A stretch of 64,000 bases of DNA from Enoplosus armatus (GCF_043641665.1 NC_092184.1:18999108-19063107), one strand, 5' to 3'. Positions 40,687 to 54,830 are shown, counted from the first letter of the stretch. Notes: generated by a model from the letters alone, not told the origin. Translations and numbers: made by a program.

Positions 40687-40910
40687 ATCAATTTTATTTG
40701 TATAGCCCGAAATCACAAATCACAACTTTACCTCAAAGGGCGTTACAATTTCTACAGTGTATGACACCCGCTATCCTTAGACACTCCATTCAGATAAGGG
40801 AAAACTGACAAAAAAACCAAAAGAAAACAACTATTCAACGGGAAAAAAAGTGAAGAAAGCTCAGGAGAGGGAAAAGAGGAGATATCCTGCCTCCTGGATC
40901 TTTTTACTTC
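40687..40910. mobile_element. Interspersed repeat fragment, fish type
   Basis: Starts TCAATTTTATTTGTATAGCC, then AATCACAAATCACAA, CCTCAAAGGGCGTTACAAT, CCTTAGACACTCC, AGATAAGGGAAAACT and a GAAGAAAGCTCAGG-like 3' part. From memory this order of phrases recurs as a dispersed repeat in many spiny-rayed fish genomes. The exact family cannot be named without a repeat search. It has no coding capacity. Confidence 0.65.
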
Positions 40911-40924
40911 TCTGTTAAGCATAA

Positions 40925-43900
40925 AAAGTATGGAAAAAAATCACTCCTATATACCAAGTCAACATAATTAGTCCACTGCTGAAGGTTGTTACATTTTGCA
41001 GCCAGAATCTATGTAATCACAACCTGCTTGCTGTTTCCTTTGAATGACCTACATTTACTTCTATATTCAAGCCTTTAAATCTTTAGACTGGGGTCAAAGC
41101 CATATTGTGGGGACAGTGTGGGTAGATTCGATATGCATCAGGCCTGCTGAAGGTGGATAATGTGTGTCATCACCACCCATTTCGGTACAACAGTAGGTCT
41201 GTCTTATAAATACCTCTTAAGCCAACCAGAGCACCCTCCAGAGGTCTGACTGATGCTTGCTAAACCTCAGGAGCGTGTTGAATGCTAGAAAGAGGAAAGG
41301 GAGGGAAAAGAGACGGCCTTCTTGGTAAAAAAAGGCCTCAGTGTTAATCAGAGATTTCCCAGAAGAGCTGGAGTCATCGCCTCAGGGCAGAGAGAGCGAA
41401 AGAACGGAGGGTAGGTACAGAGGTGAGGAAACGAGAGAAGACTTGAATGAGAGATAGACGGGGAGACGGAGAGGAGAGGAAGGAGGCAAGGAAGGCAGGC
41501 TGCATTCCTGTGGCCACAGCTGCGGGAGCTGCAATCACTAAAATGTAGCGCTGTCTCAATGCCGGCGATTTCTGGACACGTTACAAACGAAATAAAACAG
41601 CACGACATGTCTGTTTTTTGAATCAAAGAAGAGACTAGCAATCAACATGCTGGGGTTTACACTACCTCCCTCCTTCCTCGCTCTCTTCCTCCCTCCATCC
41701 TTGCCTCTGGCTGACTGTCATTCCCACCATGGCAGGGATGACCCCCTCTCTGTCTCTATATTTGCCCCTCTTTGTTCACCACTGGCCAGTTGGGGCAGGC
41801 ATCAGAGACTGAGACCATCGATCATGGGCCTGACAGCGGGCCCCAGGCGGGGACGGCCCTGTTATTTGGACTCTGTGATGACTTCCTCAAAAAGGGGCCC
41901 CTCCTTCCCTCATAGGCCTGGCATGGCTGAGGTTTGGTTTGGAGCCTCCATACCTTCCCTGTATGTCCATAGAAAACATATTGGATTCACTGGCCGCATG
42001 TTTGGGTCACGCTAGGGTGAGCAAGACAGATAGAGTGTGGAGTGGGAGTAAAATAGGTTGAGGGAGCACAAGTTGTGGTCCTGGAAGTTTCTCGGTAGCT
42101 TCTCCAGTCCCAAGGAGCACCACGATGAGGACTTTGGCAGCAGTAATAATAGAAGTCGAGGTTAACAGAGTACATTTGAAATAAGAAAACAAAAAGCACC
42201 AGCTGGAGTGCTTAATTTATGGACGTGACCTGTCCAAGTCCTGTCTAGCAAGATACAGAAACAGTACATTATAAATACTTTAAGCTATCATTTGGACCCA
42301 TGTGTTTATTTTATCTTGGTTTGCGCCCCCACGTCTTTCCACATGACAGTGTGTGAACATCTTTGAAAAAGACGAACCTAAAAATACACAAAAAGCTCCT
42401 TCCCTCCCATTCAATATCATCGTGTACTGCTTTACTCCGACAGTTCATCTTTGCCCCTTGTCCTGCCTCCTCTTCCACTCTTCAGCTCAACACCTCCTCC
42501 CCCTCTCTCAGGCACAAGACTTGGAGTTAGTAGACATCCAGTTATACTATTATCTTGCTGCTCACGACGCATTATCATTACAGCTGGCTATAATTGGAAA
42601 CAGGAGTCTTTTTTATTAGGATGCATAGTGACACGGGTATCTGTCTCTTCTGATATTCCCACACTGGTTAATTTCCCCCCTCATCTGCATTCAACAGAGC
42701 GGAGACAAGAGAGCGTGACAGTGGATATGGACTCCGATAGCTCTACGCAGACAAACCCCTCTGATGTACACTCACAGTAGATTACACTTACATATGTAAA
42801 ATGTAAATACAGAAATTACATGAAAACTGAGAGAGGCATGTAAAAATTGTCTTTGAAAGCTTGTAGTTTTAAGAGGTAGACTGGTTGTTTATACTCCCTA
42901 CCATGTCACAGGATCAAAAGTGATTCATGGCCTGCCCCATGTCTTTTTCCTGTCTCTTTGTGCAATACCTATCAATAAGACTTATAATAATGTTTTTAAA
43001 GTAGATTTTAATAGAGAGGGTAATGTAAGGTGGTGTGCTTAATAATGATGATAATTGTTTTTTACTGTATGAAGAAGTTTCAACAAACTCTTAAACTTCC
43101 TGGCATACTTTCAGTGCAGTAACTGCTTGCTGTAACTCCAAGGACACTAAGAATACATTGCAAAGATGTTTGTGAGAATACAGTCATGCCTGAAGTGTCG
43201 GTAAGAGCGCTTGGCCCTGCGTGAGGAGCCTGTCTAACAAAGGGTGCACACACTTCATTAGCACTGTCCGTGAGAAGCAAGGAATCTTACACATGGAATC
43301 ACTCCTGATCTCCCGTCTCAGGCTACTGCTGTGCAGAGCCTGGACTTGCTGGCTTCCTTCCTTCAAAATCCTCCTGGCCCCTGCCTAAACACAATGCTCA
43401 ATTTGTTCACATCCAGCGCCAAAGAAAAGGGAGACACACAAAGCATAGGAGATAAGGTTACAAACTGTCCTTACACCCACAGGTGTGGAACTCTCAAAGC
43501 CTTCAAAACATCACCTAGTTCCCCGCCCCATGCCACCACCACCAACACCACTGCCACTGCCACCACTCCTCCTCCTCCTCCTCCTCCACTTTCTGGCAAA
43601 ATGAAAGAATGGGCTTGGAGGATGGACAGATGATGAGGAGGAGGGTGAGGGATGAGTGAGAGCTAATAATGGAGTGCGAGTTATAATAGACCGGTTGCTG
43701 CGATTAGAGGGAATTTAGTCATTTCTCCACACATTCATGCATGCACAAGTACATACACACACTTACACACAGAGAGCGCTCACTCAGCTGCTATCTCACA
43801 TTGCATCACGCTGCTCTGCACCTTCACACTAGCATCCGCCTTTGCTCTCTCAATCTCTCTGCCTTGCTCTGTTTCAATGGCATCAAATGGTTGGAGTTGA

Positions 43901-45000
43901 CAAAAGAAGAGAGGGAGTGCTGCCAGCTGCCCCAGTGAGGTCATTCCCACACAGGCTCTTGCTTTCACCCCACGACCATGAACATGGCCTTGACCCCATC
44001 CCCTTCACAACAATTACTTTATTCTACTAATTTACACAAAGTAACTCCACTTGTCTTTTCACAATTACCCACTAGACACATCCAAAGACATGCATTTCAT
44101 CAGCCTTTATCCTGTGAAGCGCCGTGGGGTTTAGTGCCTTCTAAATGTACTTTGGGGTATAGCAAGCACCTACTGTTCCCACCAAAACTGGCAGTCTGGT
44201 GTTATAACCGGTACAGAACTTTCTCCTTGTGGTTTCTGTGGTATTGCGATCAGAAAACGGTTTGTGATATAGAAAAATACCAATTTCTTTTGGAGTTCCC
44301 AGTCCACAGGGATCAATCATAGGACATTTAATTTTTCTAATTCAAGTAAATGAGCATTTATTTTTTCATTTTGCTGATGACATCAGTGTTTTTTTAGATG
44401 AGCAATTCACATGATTATGAGCTTATAGTAACAAAATGAACATGAATTTTTTGTTTTGTTTTTTTTACAGTATTTTTCTTTGCGTGTTCCTTCATTTTGT
44501 GTTATCTTTTTGTTAGTGCAAATTCAAGCAAAAGGGATGTAACTAAAATAACAGCAACTGCATGAACGATTACATCATGTATCCGTCACCTCCTTGTTAA
44601 TCTACATCTCATCTCCCTTCATTTATTCAGTGGATTTCACCAAAGCAGCAGTTTTAGAGCACAGTTCACGGTGGATGTTGTGATCAGTGTACAATTTTCT
44701 TTAACACTGTCATGTTCCTCCCTCGCTTTCACTCCATCCATCCATCCATCCACTTGTTCATCTGTCCATCCATCTTCACCAACATGGAGAGTGCTTTAAT
44801 ACGATGAGTCCTAGGAGTCGCAGCAGGACTCTGTCATTCGCTGTCTCTTTCTCCATCACTCTTAGCTATTGGTCCCCTGGGTCGTCACAGTGGCTGCAGA
44901 AAGACTCTAATTGGCCGGTTGGGATGATTTTTGCCTCCTTGTGAATAACTTGCTGTCAGTGGCGTGTGGAAAGTGTGCCGTTGTTTCTGTTTTTTTCCTA
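40925..45000. other. Large upstream intron, segment 4
   Basis: No exon recognised. Simple features are GA-rich sequence at 41280-41500, CCT/CCA triplets at 43530-43592, an AT-rich stretch at 44320-44480, and a short (CCAT)n near 44735-44755. Confidence 0.5.
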
Positions 45001-48000
45001 CCATCTTGCTTTTGTCATGTAGGCCTTTTATATTTGCGCTCAAAGTGTGTTGGAATTATCACTAACTGACTAAACAGATAAAAATGCATGAGCTCTCTCT
45101 TTCTTACACACACACACACAGACACACACAATTTTGACAAACACCTGCTTTCCCCTTGACTAGGTCACTAAGTCCATATCTCTCCTTGGTGGTGTGAACT
45201 GTAGGTGAATCACTGTCAAATATTGTCTCAGGATTTTCTCCCTTTCTTTCCTCATCTTTTTGTGTCTCTTTCACTGAAAGACTCTTTATCACTCTGCCAT
45301 GAAGGCCTTTTCTTCCCTTGCTCATATCCGAAGGAGAAGAAGAAAGAGAGCGGAGTGCCTTTCAACAAACGGAACAATGACACTTCATCGAGATCCTTGG
45401 CCTGTGTACATTCCACAAACTTGCACAATAACTTATCAGAGGCGAAAGGAGGAAGGGCAAAAAGAAAGATAGCTCATATGAAAGAAAGGATAAAAGGCAG
45501 AAATGTGGGGAGATAGGGGCAGGGAGGTGAAGAGGTGATCTGTGTGTATAAGAGATCTCCTGAGTTTGCTTCCTCAAACCCTCTCAGCCTCGGAGGTCAT
45601 GGTGAGGTTGCTTGAATGGTGGGTGGGGTGCAGATGTCAACAAACTTGGTGTGTGTTGATGTGATTTTAACATGTCATACTTTTGCACATTTTTAGAAAA
45701 TCAGAAGCCATTGTGCATAGAGGGCCACCTCAAGTGTTTATTTCTTACTGTCTTGTTCAACTAACAGGTTCTCTCTAAAGCAAAGGGCTATAAATTTACA
45801 AAAGCTACATGCAACTTAATCTGAAAGTAGAGCTTGTCAGCAAACTTGATATTACAATTTAAGGCTGCTTCTTTTGGATTGCAGTTCAAAAGAGATTAGG
45901 TATGCACCATTTAGTCATGCAGCTCTTGAGCCGGAATCAGTGGTGAGGGAGATCAGTCCAAAGGAAACAGGATCTCATCTGAGCTGATCCAGATCTGAGA
46001 CCAGCTCGTAAAACTGTCCCCCCTAATGGATCACCTCATTGGAACGCACACACTTGCACAGCACGTACATGTACAATCATGCACACAAAGATGGAGACCC
46101 ATACTCGCACAGATGTAAATGTGAATACATATAAACCTAGGAACAGGCATATAACCAAAGGCCAACACCCCCCTTCATCTAAACCCACTTGCACACTTTA
46201 ACAGCCTTTCATCAACACAGCTGTCCTTCTTAGAAGACAAGTTGAGATTTAAGCTCATGAATCCATAATACACAAATTCATGTAAATTGTTTGCTGAACC
46301 GTGTCATATTTGCATGCGTGTTTCACTGCAAACAGAGCAGTGTGCACTGCTCCTATGATGTGGACTGGCTCTCTCAAGAGAGCACACACACACATTCACA
46401 CCCCCACACACACACCAATAACATTCCCCCTTGCCCCCTCCGGCCAAGCCCAGAGCTTGACCTCTCCGTGTCACTCAATCCACCGGGCAATATTTGCTTT
46501 CGTCATCATAAATATTAAATATGTGCAGAGGCAAATATTTGGGTTTGGCGACCTCGAAGTGGTAAATGAATTAATGTATTCACATGAGGAGAGCAGGGGA
46601 GTCAGGGTGTTCTCGCACACACACGTCCTTTCAGCTTCTCCAGCTCTTTACCGTAAAGGCCTGTCAGTGGTCACGCAGGGGAAGACCCACAACTCCTGAG
46701 GAATGGCATGAAAATGAGCCATGGCTGAAATTTAGAGGCAGACGGGTGGTAACATTTTTCTTCAGGACTTTGCTGTTGTGATACAATGTGACAACTTACA
46801 TTGCGTGCAAACAGTAAATTCATTTAAGAAGTTGAAATAAAAGTTCAACACGACTCCATGTTCCCATGTAATCATTTTAAATCATCTTGCACAAAAATAA
46901 GGATAGATTGCCCAGGAAGAAATGTCATCCATAGTGCAGAGCTCATAATGTTTAACAATTGAACCTTCCCAAAAATTTTGTTCCTTACTCTCAACTGCAT
47001 TTATTTGTCATGTCCTCATGTGTTCAAAATGCAAACGTTTATTGGTTAAACAAATGACTGGTGAGTACATTTCTTCAAAATTCTGGGGATATTAACAAGA
47101 TCATCAGGATGGTCAATGGTGCTCTGTGTCTCTGATGTGGGTGGTGTGATTCAGAGGATGAGGTGGGGGCCTGGCGTCATGGGTAAACTGAGAAGAGCTG
47201 GCAGAAAGGCAATCCATAGCTGACCCCGGCCTCGGTGTATAATTGTGCCCTCTGACCCAGAGAACATCCTAAATCACCAATCCAAACAGTCAGATCCCCC
47301 AGCAAATACCCAGGGAGAAGACCTGCACAGCTCACCACTCAACTGCTGCCCCGGTTCTCAGGCCTGAACGGCCCCTCTGAAACCTCCACACTCACATGGC
47401 CTCAGGCTCACAAGCTGCTCTTGAGTAGCTGCCCTGTTCAAAATAGATGTGGGATCAATCCACATTTGAACAGGACACCCACACTAACTGCTCCAGTTCA
47501 GAGACTGGATCACAACAAAATCTTGAACTACACCAGTGGAGTGAATCACAAGACCACCACTAATTTTCTCTCTCTTGGTGTCTGCTCTGATATGGCTGAG
47601 CAGAAGAATGCACGACAGTTGTCTCTGATCACAAACAGAAGACACTTGGGAACACCCAGTGCCCCTGTCGCTCTACCCAGGAGGACAGGATAGCAGCACT
47701 CAGAGGATGAGGGGATTTTAAGGAGGGTGGGAGGCTCAAAGACTGTGGTTGGAGGGGTCTGAAGTAATGGACCTCCTGGAGTGCCTGACAAAGACACCCA
47801 ACAACAGAGAGATGCACTGCATCAAACCAGGAGGACAAGAGGGGTTCAAAAAGCGTTCTCCCCTGGGGCTTTTCAGCCTGGCATCCCTGCACCCTGGCCC
47901 AGCGGGGAAACAAGCTTCTTCACACAAACACAGTGGGAGGATGAGAGGATGGGACAGGGGAGAGCTACAATAGAGGGAAGCTCTGAAGGACAGTGTGAAA

Positions 48001-48778
48001 ATGAGAAAACATGAGACACTGAATACTTCAGTCATTGTGGCAAGAGAGCGTCCGCTGTCACTAACTGATAATGGTCCCGGCAGCTGCTATACTTGAGTTC
48101 ACAGGGTTTGAGGGATGCACCTTTAATAACTGGTGTGTTGTGTTCATCAAATGGAATTTTATTTGTGCATTACATTATTTCAGTTATTTTTCCTTCTTCT
48201 TCGTCTCTGAATCAGTATCAAACTAGCTTTTTTTCTGTGAACTTTGTCATCTGCCCAAAGATCATCATCACAGTAGCCACTGATGAGCACTGCTCATGTA
48301 GCTGCCATTCATTAAAATTCAGTATTGATGGAAACGCCAGTCCAAGCAGTGCCAAGCCAAGCTGCTCTCTGCCAAGCCAAAAACTGCCCGCGTTGTAACC
48401 CTTCCTGGCACGCCAGAGGAGAGCATAATGTAAGTCAGGTCCAACCTCTCTTTTGGGTGCCAAGAAGAACTCCATGTAACCCAAAACACTGACAGGGAGC
48501 CAGTCCGAATGTGAATGTCCTCAAAGAAAACCAATAAAACAAGACTGTCATTGTGGCATCCCAGAGACCAGACAGCTCAGGAAGGACTTTTAAGATCCAC
48601 TTTGTAGTGTATACATCTATCCTTGACTGAATTAGATGGTTTACAGTACATGCAAAGATAATCCAAAAATATCCTCGACGAGCAACTGTTTCGAAACCCC
48701 AACAAATTTGGTCTGTCTGTATATTTATCTTGTTTATCTGCACCGTCTTTCCTGTCATTTTGTCTATTTATGTATCTG
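45000..48778. other. Large upstream intron, segment 5
   Basis: No exon recognised. Short CA clusters occur at 45105-45130 and 46385-46420. Positions 47200-48060 are GC-richer and non-repetitive with open frames on both strands, but without family resemblance or consistent splice signals. Confidence 0.45.
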
Positions 48779-48820
48779 CTTGTCTGTCCGTCTGTCTGTC
48801 TGTCTGTCTGTCTGTCTGTG
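48779..48820. repeat. (TGTC)n microsatellite
   Basis: About ten tetranucleotide units with one variant near the start. Confidence 0.9.
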
Positions 48821-48999
48821 TACCTGTCTCTCAAAAACAATGAAAAACTGTAAAATCATTTAATCAAAAGCTACACTGCGGCCCTTCAGTGCTCCTCTAA
48901 TAAATGAAAAAGTAACTCTCACTGGTGGCTGTTTGTGTCTGTTGAGCTGGACATGCTGTCATTGAGTTTATTGCAAAGTGGAAAAGTCTCTATATAAAA

Positions 49000-49000
<1 letters not shown>

Positions 49001-49038
<38 letters not shown>

Positions 49039-49050
49039 CACGCACACACA
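49001..49050. repeat. (CA)n microsatellite with CG interruptions
   Basis: CA repeats interrupted twice by CG. Confidence 0.9.
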
Positions 49051-49941
49051 TCTCAGTCTCATGTGGGCAATGAGCCTCATCTGGATCAGCTAGTTTTATA
49101 ACATTTACTCATCTATAAGAAAGGGAAGGCAGAGGAAGGAATGAGGAGAGAGAGACACAGAGAGATAGAGAGCGAGCGAGAGAGAAATGAGTAGTTCAGG
49201 GTGAGTGTTTCTGCTTTGGCTTTTTAAATGACAGCGTTCTGAGGAAACATAATCTGCTTTTTGTTTTAATAGAAACATTTAATTAAGCAAAATGATCCTA
49301 ACAGGTTACAGCTGTGTTTCCCCCTCTCGCATTTGCCTTTATTGCGTGTGGGAAATCCATTTCCACTTTATTCAGGCTGTCTCAGATTTATAGATTTTAC
49401 AATTGTCTCCTCATCCACTCAGCACTTCCTATGACTTCTGTCTTCTGCCAGTAGCCTGGCTGACAGTTGCAGAGCTTAATGGCCATGTTAAAGCTCTGAA
49501 TTGTAACTCTTTATCAACTGGTTAGATTTATTGTAGACTGAAAAATGAGAAAAAATATACTTTCCAATTATAACAACTGATAATGGTATAAGATATTCTC
49601 TGAAGATATTATATCGCAAGTTGAAAGACAGAATTCTGAGATTTTAAAGTAGTGCAGAATTATTTATAAATAATTTGCCTTCCCTGCTTGACAATTTATA
49701 TAAATCAACCACAGTTGTAATATCGAGAGAATGTTCAATAATGTGGTTTCATATTTTTTTTAAAGGGATGATCTAGAACCACACAAATATGGCCCATATT
49801 TACAGTGCGCAAACACTGTAAAGCAGAATTTAATATGCTCGCTATGTCTGTGTGTATTCAGCCTCGATTTAACACCAAGCCAGGCATGTATGTTCTCCAT
49901 CACAATGCACTTGTGTGCTTCTAACTGTCCCTGCACGCACA

Positions 49942-50029
<88 letters not shown>

Positions 50030-52264
50030 AGCTTACACAGTGCCCAGCTCAGCTCAGCCCGGCCTGCTAGCCTCATGGCTGTAATTGAGAGTTAATGACG
50101 CAGTTGGATCTGTTCTTTACTTCATATTAAACAGAGCCTGCTGCTGCTGCCTGGCTGTAAAAGCAGCCCACCTCCCCTCCTCTTCTTCCTCTTCTTCCTC
50201 CTACTCTCAACCACCCCAATCCCCCCTCCCTCCTCAACCCCCTTTATACCCCGGCCTGCAGCCTTCCACACTCCTCCTCATTCCCCAATAGATGTATTTA
50301 AGCATTTGATTTAACAAGCGATGGGATCATTGCTGGTCTCCTGTATGCATCCACTCGTCCGCCCACATCTTTGAACAAAAAACACCCATCTACTGTAACC
50401 ACACACACCCAAATGGCACATCTCTGAACAAAGACCCCAATGTACAGCCGGACGACAGGAGCTCTGGCACGACCCACGCTACAGCTACCTGATAACAGAT
50501 CAACCCCTCTTTTTAGTTTTTCTCTCTTCTGTACAAGACACTGGCGAAAGAGAAGCAGCAGAAGCACCCCCCCCCTCCCAAATCACTAGTAAGGGGGGCT
50601 CCTGCGACTGGCTGGCGCCAAGAACGGTGTGCTGCCCACAGTGAGCAGGTCGCTCTGGGCCCTTCCTCTATCACTGACCAGAGCAGAGAGAGAGAGAAGG
50701 AGAGAGGGGGAGAGGGAGCAATTGCGGAGATGTTAGGAGGAGAGAGGGAAAGGGAGAGAGAGAGGCAGGCAGAGAAAACAAACAGGACAGAGGCAGCAGT
50801 GTGTGTCAGGTCAGCGGGGAGTTTCAGAATGTTCTCCACCGCTGTTCTCCAGAGCGAAAACTCCTGGAGGGTTATCTGCTCCTGGCGCTGTCATTTATCA
50901 TCAGTCAGGAGGAGCCGGGCCACCTCTTTGGCCAACGCAGTCGACGCATAAAGACTCACACACACATGAACAGATGTATAAGGGGAACACACATACAGAT
51001 GTGCAAGGACAATGCAAACACAACCCCCTCCTCATACATCCATGCACGTCCAACACCGACACGTGTGTACTCGCATACATTCAAAAATACACATGGCCGA
51101 CAGTAGCATAAAAAACAAACAGATGTGCGGGTATAAAATACATGTGGTGGATCTAGGCATGTCATTAAAAGAGACACACAAAGAAGTCATAAAACCCATG
51201 TGGGATGAAATATAGGCTCGTGAGCACACGCAAACAAAGTTGTGATCGTCAGGACCTCCCTGCGCTGGCCCAACAGCCCAGCAGTGTCTTAACGGGTTCC
51301 CCCATTCCCTGAAGTATGCTGTAACCATAAAACTATAAGTTGTGTTTTTGGATGTGTATGTGTGTGTGTGTATGTGTATGTAACCCTAAACCAGTCCCTG
51401 CACCCCACTGCCTATGTAGTGCACACCGTTTCAACCAATTAACCTTGGAGATCCAGAAACTTGCACACTTCCAGTAACAAGTCAGACACAAATTACTGCA
51501 TATGACAGCACGCGGAGGGGCATTTCTTTGTACTTACTGTGTATTCTTATATGTTGTAGTCTATTTTAGTAAAACATAACCTAACTAACCAGCTAAAACC
51601 AACAACTGTCACTGGGATTCAGAAGCAACCTCTCAAGAAACCCCCCCCCCCTCTCTCCGAGCTGTCTTTTTTGCCCTTTGCTTAAAAAATGTCAATGGGT
51701 GCTTTCTCCTTCCTCGCTTGTTGTTTTTTCGGGAGGTAGAGCGCTGTGGAGTATTGCTCTTGTCAGCCACCGTGAAGGCATCCCTGAGGTGTCGGTAGGG
51801 CCACTGATTTGTGTGCTCCACTGTCCTAATAGCCTCTGTCTCTTGTTCTCTCTTTATCTGTCTCCGTCTGTCTCTCTCGATCCCCTCTCTCAGCAGGCCG
51901 GTCTTGCATAACCATTTATTTTACAGATTTTTTTTTTCTAAAGCGCCTGAAGGGTTTAATTATGTACATAGACAACCCCTATAAACTTCTATTCTGAGGA
52001 CTTTTTATTGACTTTCGAGCCAGGCTACCCTCCGGCATTTCAATTAACCATTTATAAAGGAGAAACTACAATTAAATTAAAAGTTTCTATAAAGGGGCTG
52101 TTACACCATTTCCATTCTTTTTTGGAAGATGGCAGGCTTTATCTAAATGAGATGGTGTGGATATGCGAAACAGCTGGAGTGGAGTGCCTCATTTAAAGGG
52201 GAGAAAGGAGGGAGGGGAGAAGGGAGGGAAGGAGAAAAAGCTATGACAGAAAGAGGCACGGAGA
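49051..52264. other. Large upstream intron, segment 6
   Basis: No exon recognised. It includes GA-rich patches (49120-49190, 50680-50770), an AT-rich stretch (49500-49770), the (CA)n at 49946-50027, and a non-repetitive AT-rich candidate element at 51900-52190. Confidence 0.5.
49946..50027. repeat. (CA)n microsatellite
   Basis: About 41 CA units, uninterrupted. Confidence 0.95.
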
Positions 52265-52414
52265 GGAGGAGGAGGAGGAGGAGGAGGAGGAGGAGGAGGA
52301 GGAGGAGGAGAAGAAGAAGAAGAAGAAGAAGAAGAAGAAGAAGAAGAAGAAGAAGAAGAAGAAGAAGAAGAAGAAGAAGAAGAAGAAGAAGAAGAAGAAG
52401 AAGAAGAAGAAGAA
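52265..52414. repeat. (AGG)n-(AAG)n polypurine tract
   Basis: About 150 bases of pure purine: roughly 15 AGG units followed directly by roughly 34 AAG units. Frames running through it encode only poly-Arg, poly-Ser or poly-Phe and are not genes. Confidence 0.97.
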
Positions 52415-52956
52415 ATTAAAAAGTGAATGGAAAGGAAAGACTGAGGGAGAGTGATAGCTGCAGCAGGGCAGGAGGGGCAAGAGGGCTGGCCGCAGGGCCA
52501 GGCCACACTGACCTTGCTACTTAGGCCCTAATTACATGTTGTGAAACTTTAGTCGGCTCACAGTCATCTGGCTACACTGGGCCTCCCGGTGCACAGACAG
52601 ACAGAGAAATTACAACACCATTACACACACTTTAAAAGAGACAGAAAGCGAGAGGGTGAGAGAGGGAAGGAGAAGTGTGGGGAGGGGGAAACTGAAGAGA
52701 GAGTGAGGGAGAGAGAAGGAAGGGAGGCTGATGTCACTTGGCGTTTTTTTGAGAGAGAGTAACAAAGCGCGAGGGCTCTCCTTTGTACGCTGCTGCTGAG
52801 TGGAGCACTGGTATTTTTACAGGCCTAAAGATCTGTGCACTCATAACAATGTGGGTACACAGCACTCAGCAGGGGTGCCTCTGTGAAATATGCCCCTCCG
52901 CACCCTCCCCTCTTTCTCTTAATATCCTCCATCCACAATCTGGTAAACTCCCTCCT

Positions 52957-52959
<3 letters not shown>

Positions 52960-53000
<41 letters not shown>
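52960..53000. repeat. (CA)n microsatellite
   Basis: About 20 CA units. Confidence 0.93.
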
Positions 53001-53004
<4 letters not shown>

Positions 53005-54806
53005 AGCTTCTGTAGCCATGGGGCTGCATTAAACAAGGCCTACAACCCCGAGCCCTGAAGTGTTTCAAACACACACTCGCCACACACATACAGTGCTTGC
53101 ATGTGCACACGCAGCTCTTTCACACACCGACACTTCATAGTCCTGCAGGCATTGACTCACTCTGAGACGAATGTGGGTTTGGGGATTGTGTGTGTGTTGG
53201 CTCGGCGGTTGGAAAGGTGACATCTGGGAGTCACATTTGCCCAAACTTTCATCAACCTCCCCCGCCTCCTCCCTCCTCATCACCCACACACTAACTGCCC
53301 AGTTCAATGTACCTGCACCGGCGACCTTCAGTCCCACTGTGGCAGAACGCGAGCTGCGCCAACACCTTCTAAATCTCTCTCGCCTCCATCTCATCCTCAC
53401 GGCTTCTGTCTCGCCTCCTTTACTCCATCTTTTACTCCTGACCTCCTTTCCCGTCTCCTTCTCTCGCTTTTTCACCCTGACAGAGTGTCGGGGGATTTGG
53501 CCCCCTGAGCGAAGCATTGTGGGAAATCCAGGTAGACCCTGGGGTGCAAAGGTGGGAATTCCAGCACGCAGCAGAAAAACCGCGGGGGGTGTAACCAGAG
53601 AAGGAAAGTGTTTTACTCCACAGATTTTCAGTTTTATTGGTTCAGCGTGTAGTGGGCCAGTCAGCCCCCCCCCCCACCCAAACACACATGCACACACATA
53701 GTCGCATTTCAGATTTCAGATTAACTTGCTGTCACAAATGAATTAAATGCTTCAATATTGTGGATTTGCCAAAAACTGTATTTTTGTGTTCATCAATGCC
53801 TGGCGATACTGACCTTCCTCCTGTCTCTGCTTCACATATGTTTTCGTAAATGCAGTGATTGTGTTGTTGGTTTTAATGACGCATTATATGCTGCAATATG
53901 TGGTTTGTAGGTATTGCTGCTGCTGAGGCACCAGGGTGCTAATCTGATTTTACGTATGAAGGGAAGTGTTTAAGATAATGTAGATGGAAATTGTTGCTTT
54001 CAATTACATTTGATTTTTTTCAATCATGCAAAACTTTACTTCACACATACATTTATATCAAAAACCGTTTAAGTTCTTGGCAAAGGAAGTTTAAGATAAA
54101 AAAGAAATAAGATAAAACCATATTATTCTATGTGCACAATCGTGACTGATATTGGAGACATTTTCTCATACGAGGGTCAGTGATTGTGATTACCATGGAT
54201 GCCAACTTTTATCTGAACACGTTAGCAATTGAAATAATTTTCAGCTCCAGCTCCAATATTAATTAATTTGTTTAATGTCTAATCTAATGTGAGCCAGTTG
54301 AGAAATATTAAAATCAGGGTGGTAGTAGTTTAAAAACACAATAATTTCTAGCTTATGCAGTGTGAGAAAAGCAGTCTAAAACTAATTTGTGTCATCGTCT
54401 TGCAAAAAACCCATATATTTCATAATAGCCGTGTTTAAACAAATGCATCCTAAAATACTGTGACAACTTAACAACTTAAAGCACAGTTTCCTTGGCTGAA
54501 CGAGCAAAAGAGTAACTCCGTGTGTTCATGAGTGTGCATTGATTAGTGCTTTACTGCCTGCACTCACTTCCTGATATTAATTGGCGGGGTGAGGTCTTAT
54601 CTCTGGCTGATCGCCTGTTTGAAGGCAAAGTGAAGCAGAGACACGAGCGACGGAGTGAGAGACAGAGGAGTCGGTGGAGTGGGCAGGATCGCTATCTGTA
54701 ATCTGTGATCAATCTTGGCCGAAGTGGCTGGTATGAGAGGGAAGTGGGGTCGACCCCTGCGCCCCCCATCCACCCCTCCCCTCTCCACCCCCTTCCTTGT
54801 CTCAGA

Positions 54807-54830
54807 CCCCCCCCCCCCCCCCCCCCCCCC
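54807..54830. repeat. Poly-C run
   Basis: 24 consecutive C on the plus strand, G on the transcribed strand. Its length is likely to be unstable or misassembled. Confidence 0.95.

Noticed and set aside
47200..48060. GC-richer block with open frames on both strands, considered as a gene or retrocopy
   Set aside because: There is no recognisable protein family, poly-A tail, target-site duplication or consistent splice sites.
52147..52506. Long open frames encoding poly-Arg, poly-Ser and poly-Phe
   Set aside because: They are translations of the (AGG)n-(AAG)n tract in several frames on both strands, with no domain or splice context.
53065..53701. Overlapping open frames of about 210 (minus) and 176 (plus) codons
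   Set aside because: Both strands are open over the same low-complexity, CA-flanked sequence. Neither shows a recognisable domain or codon bias, and no splice partners are visible.
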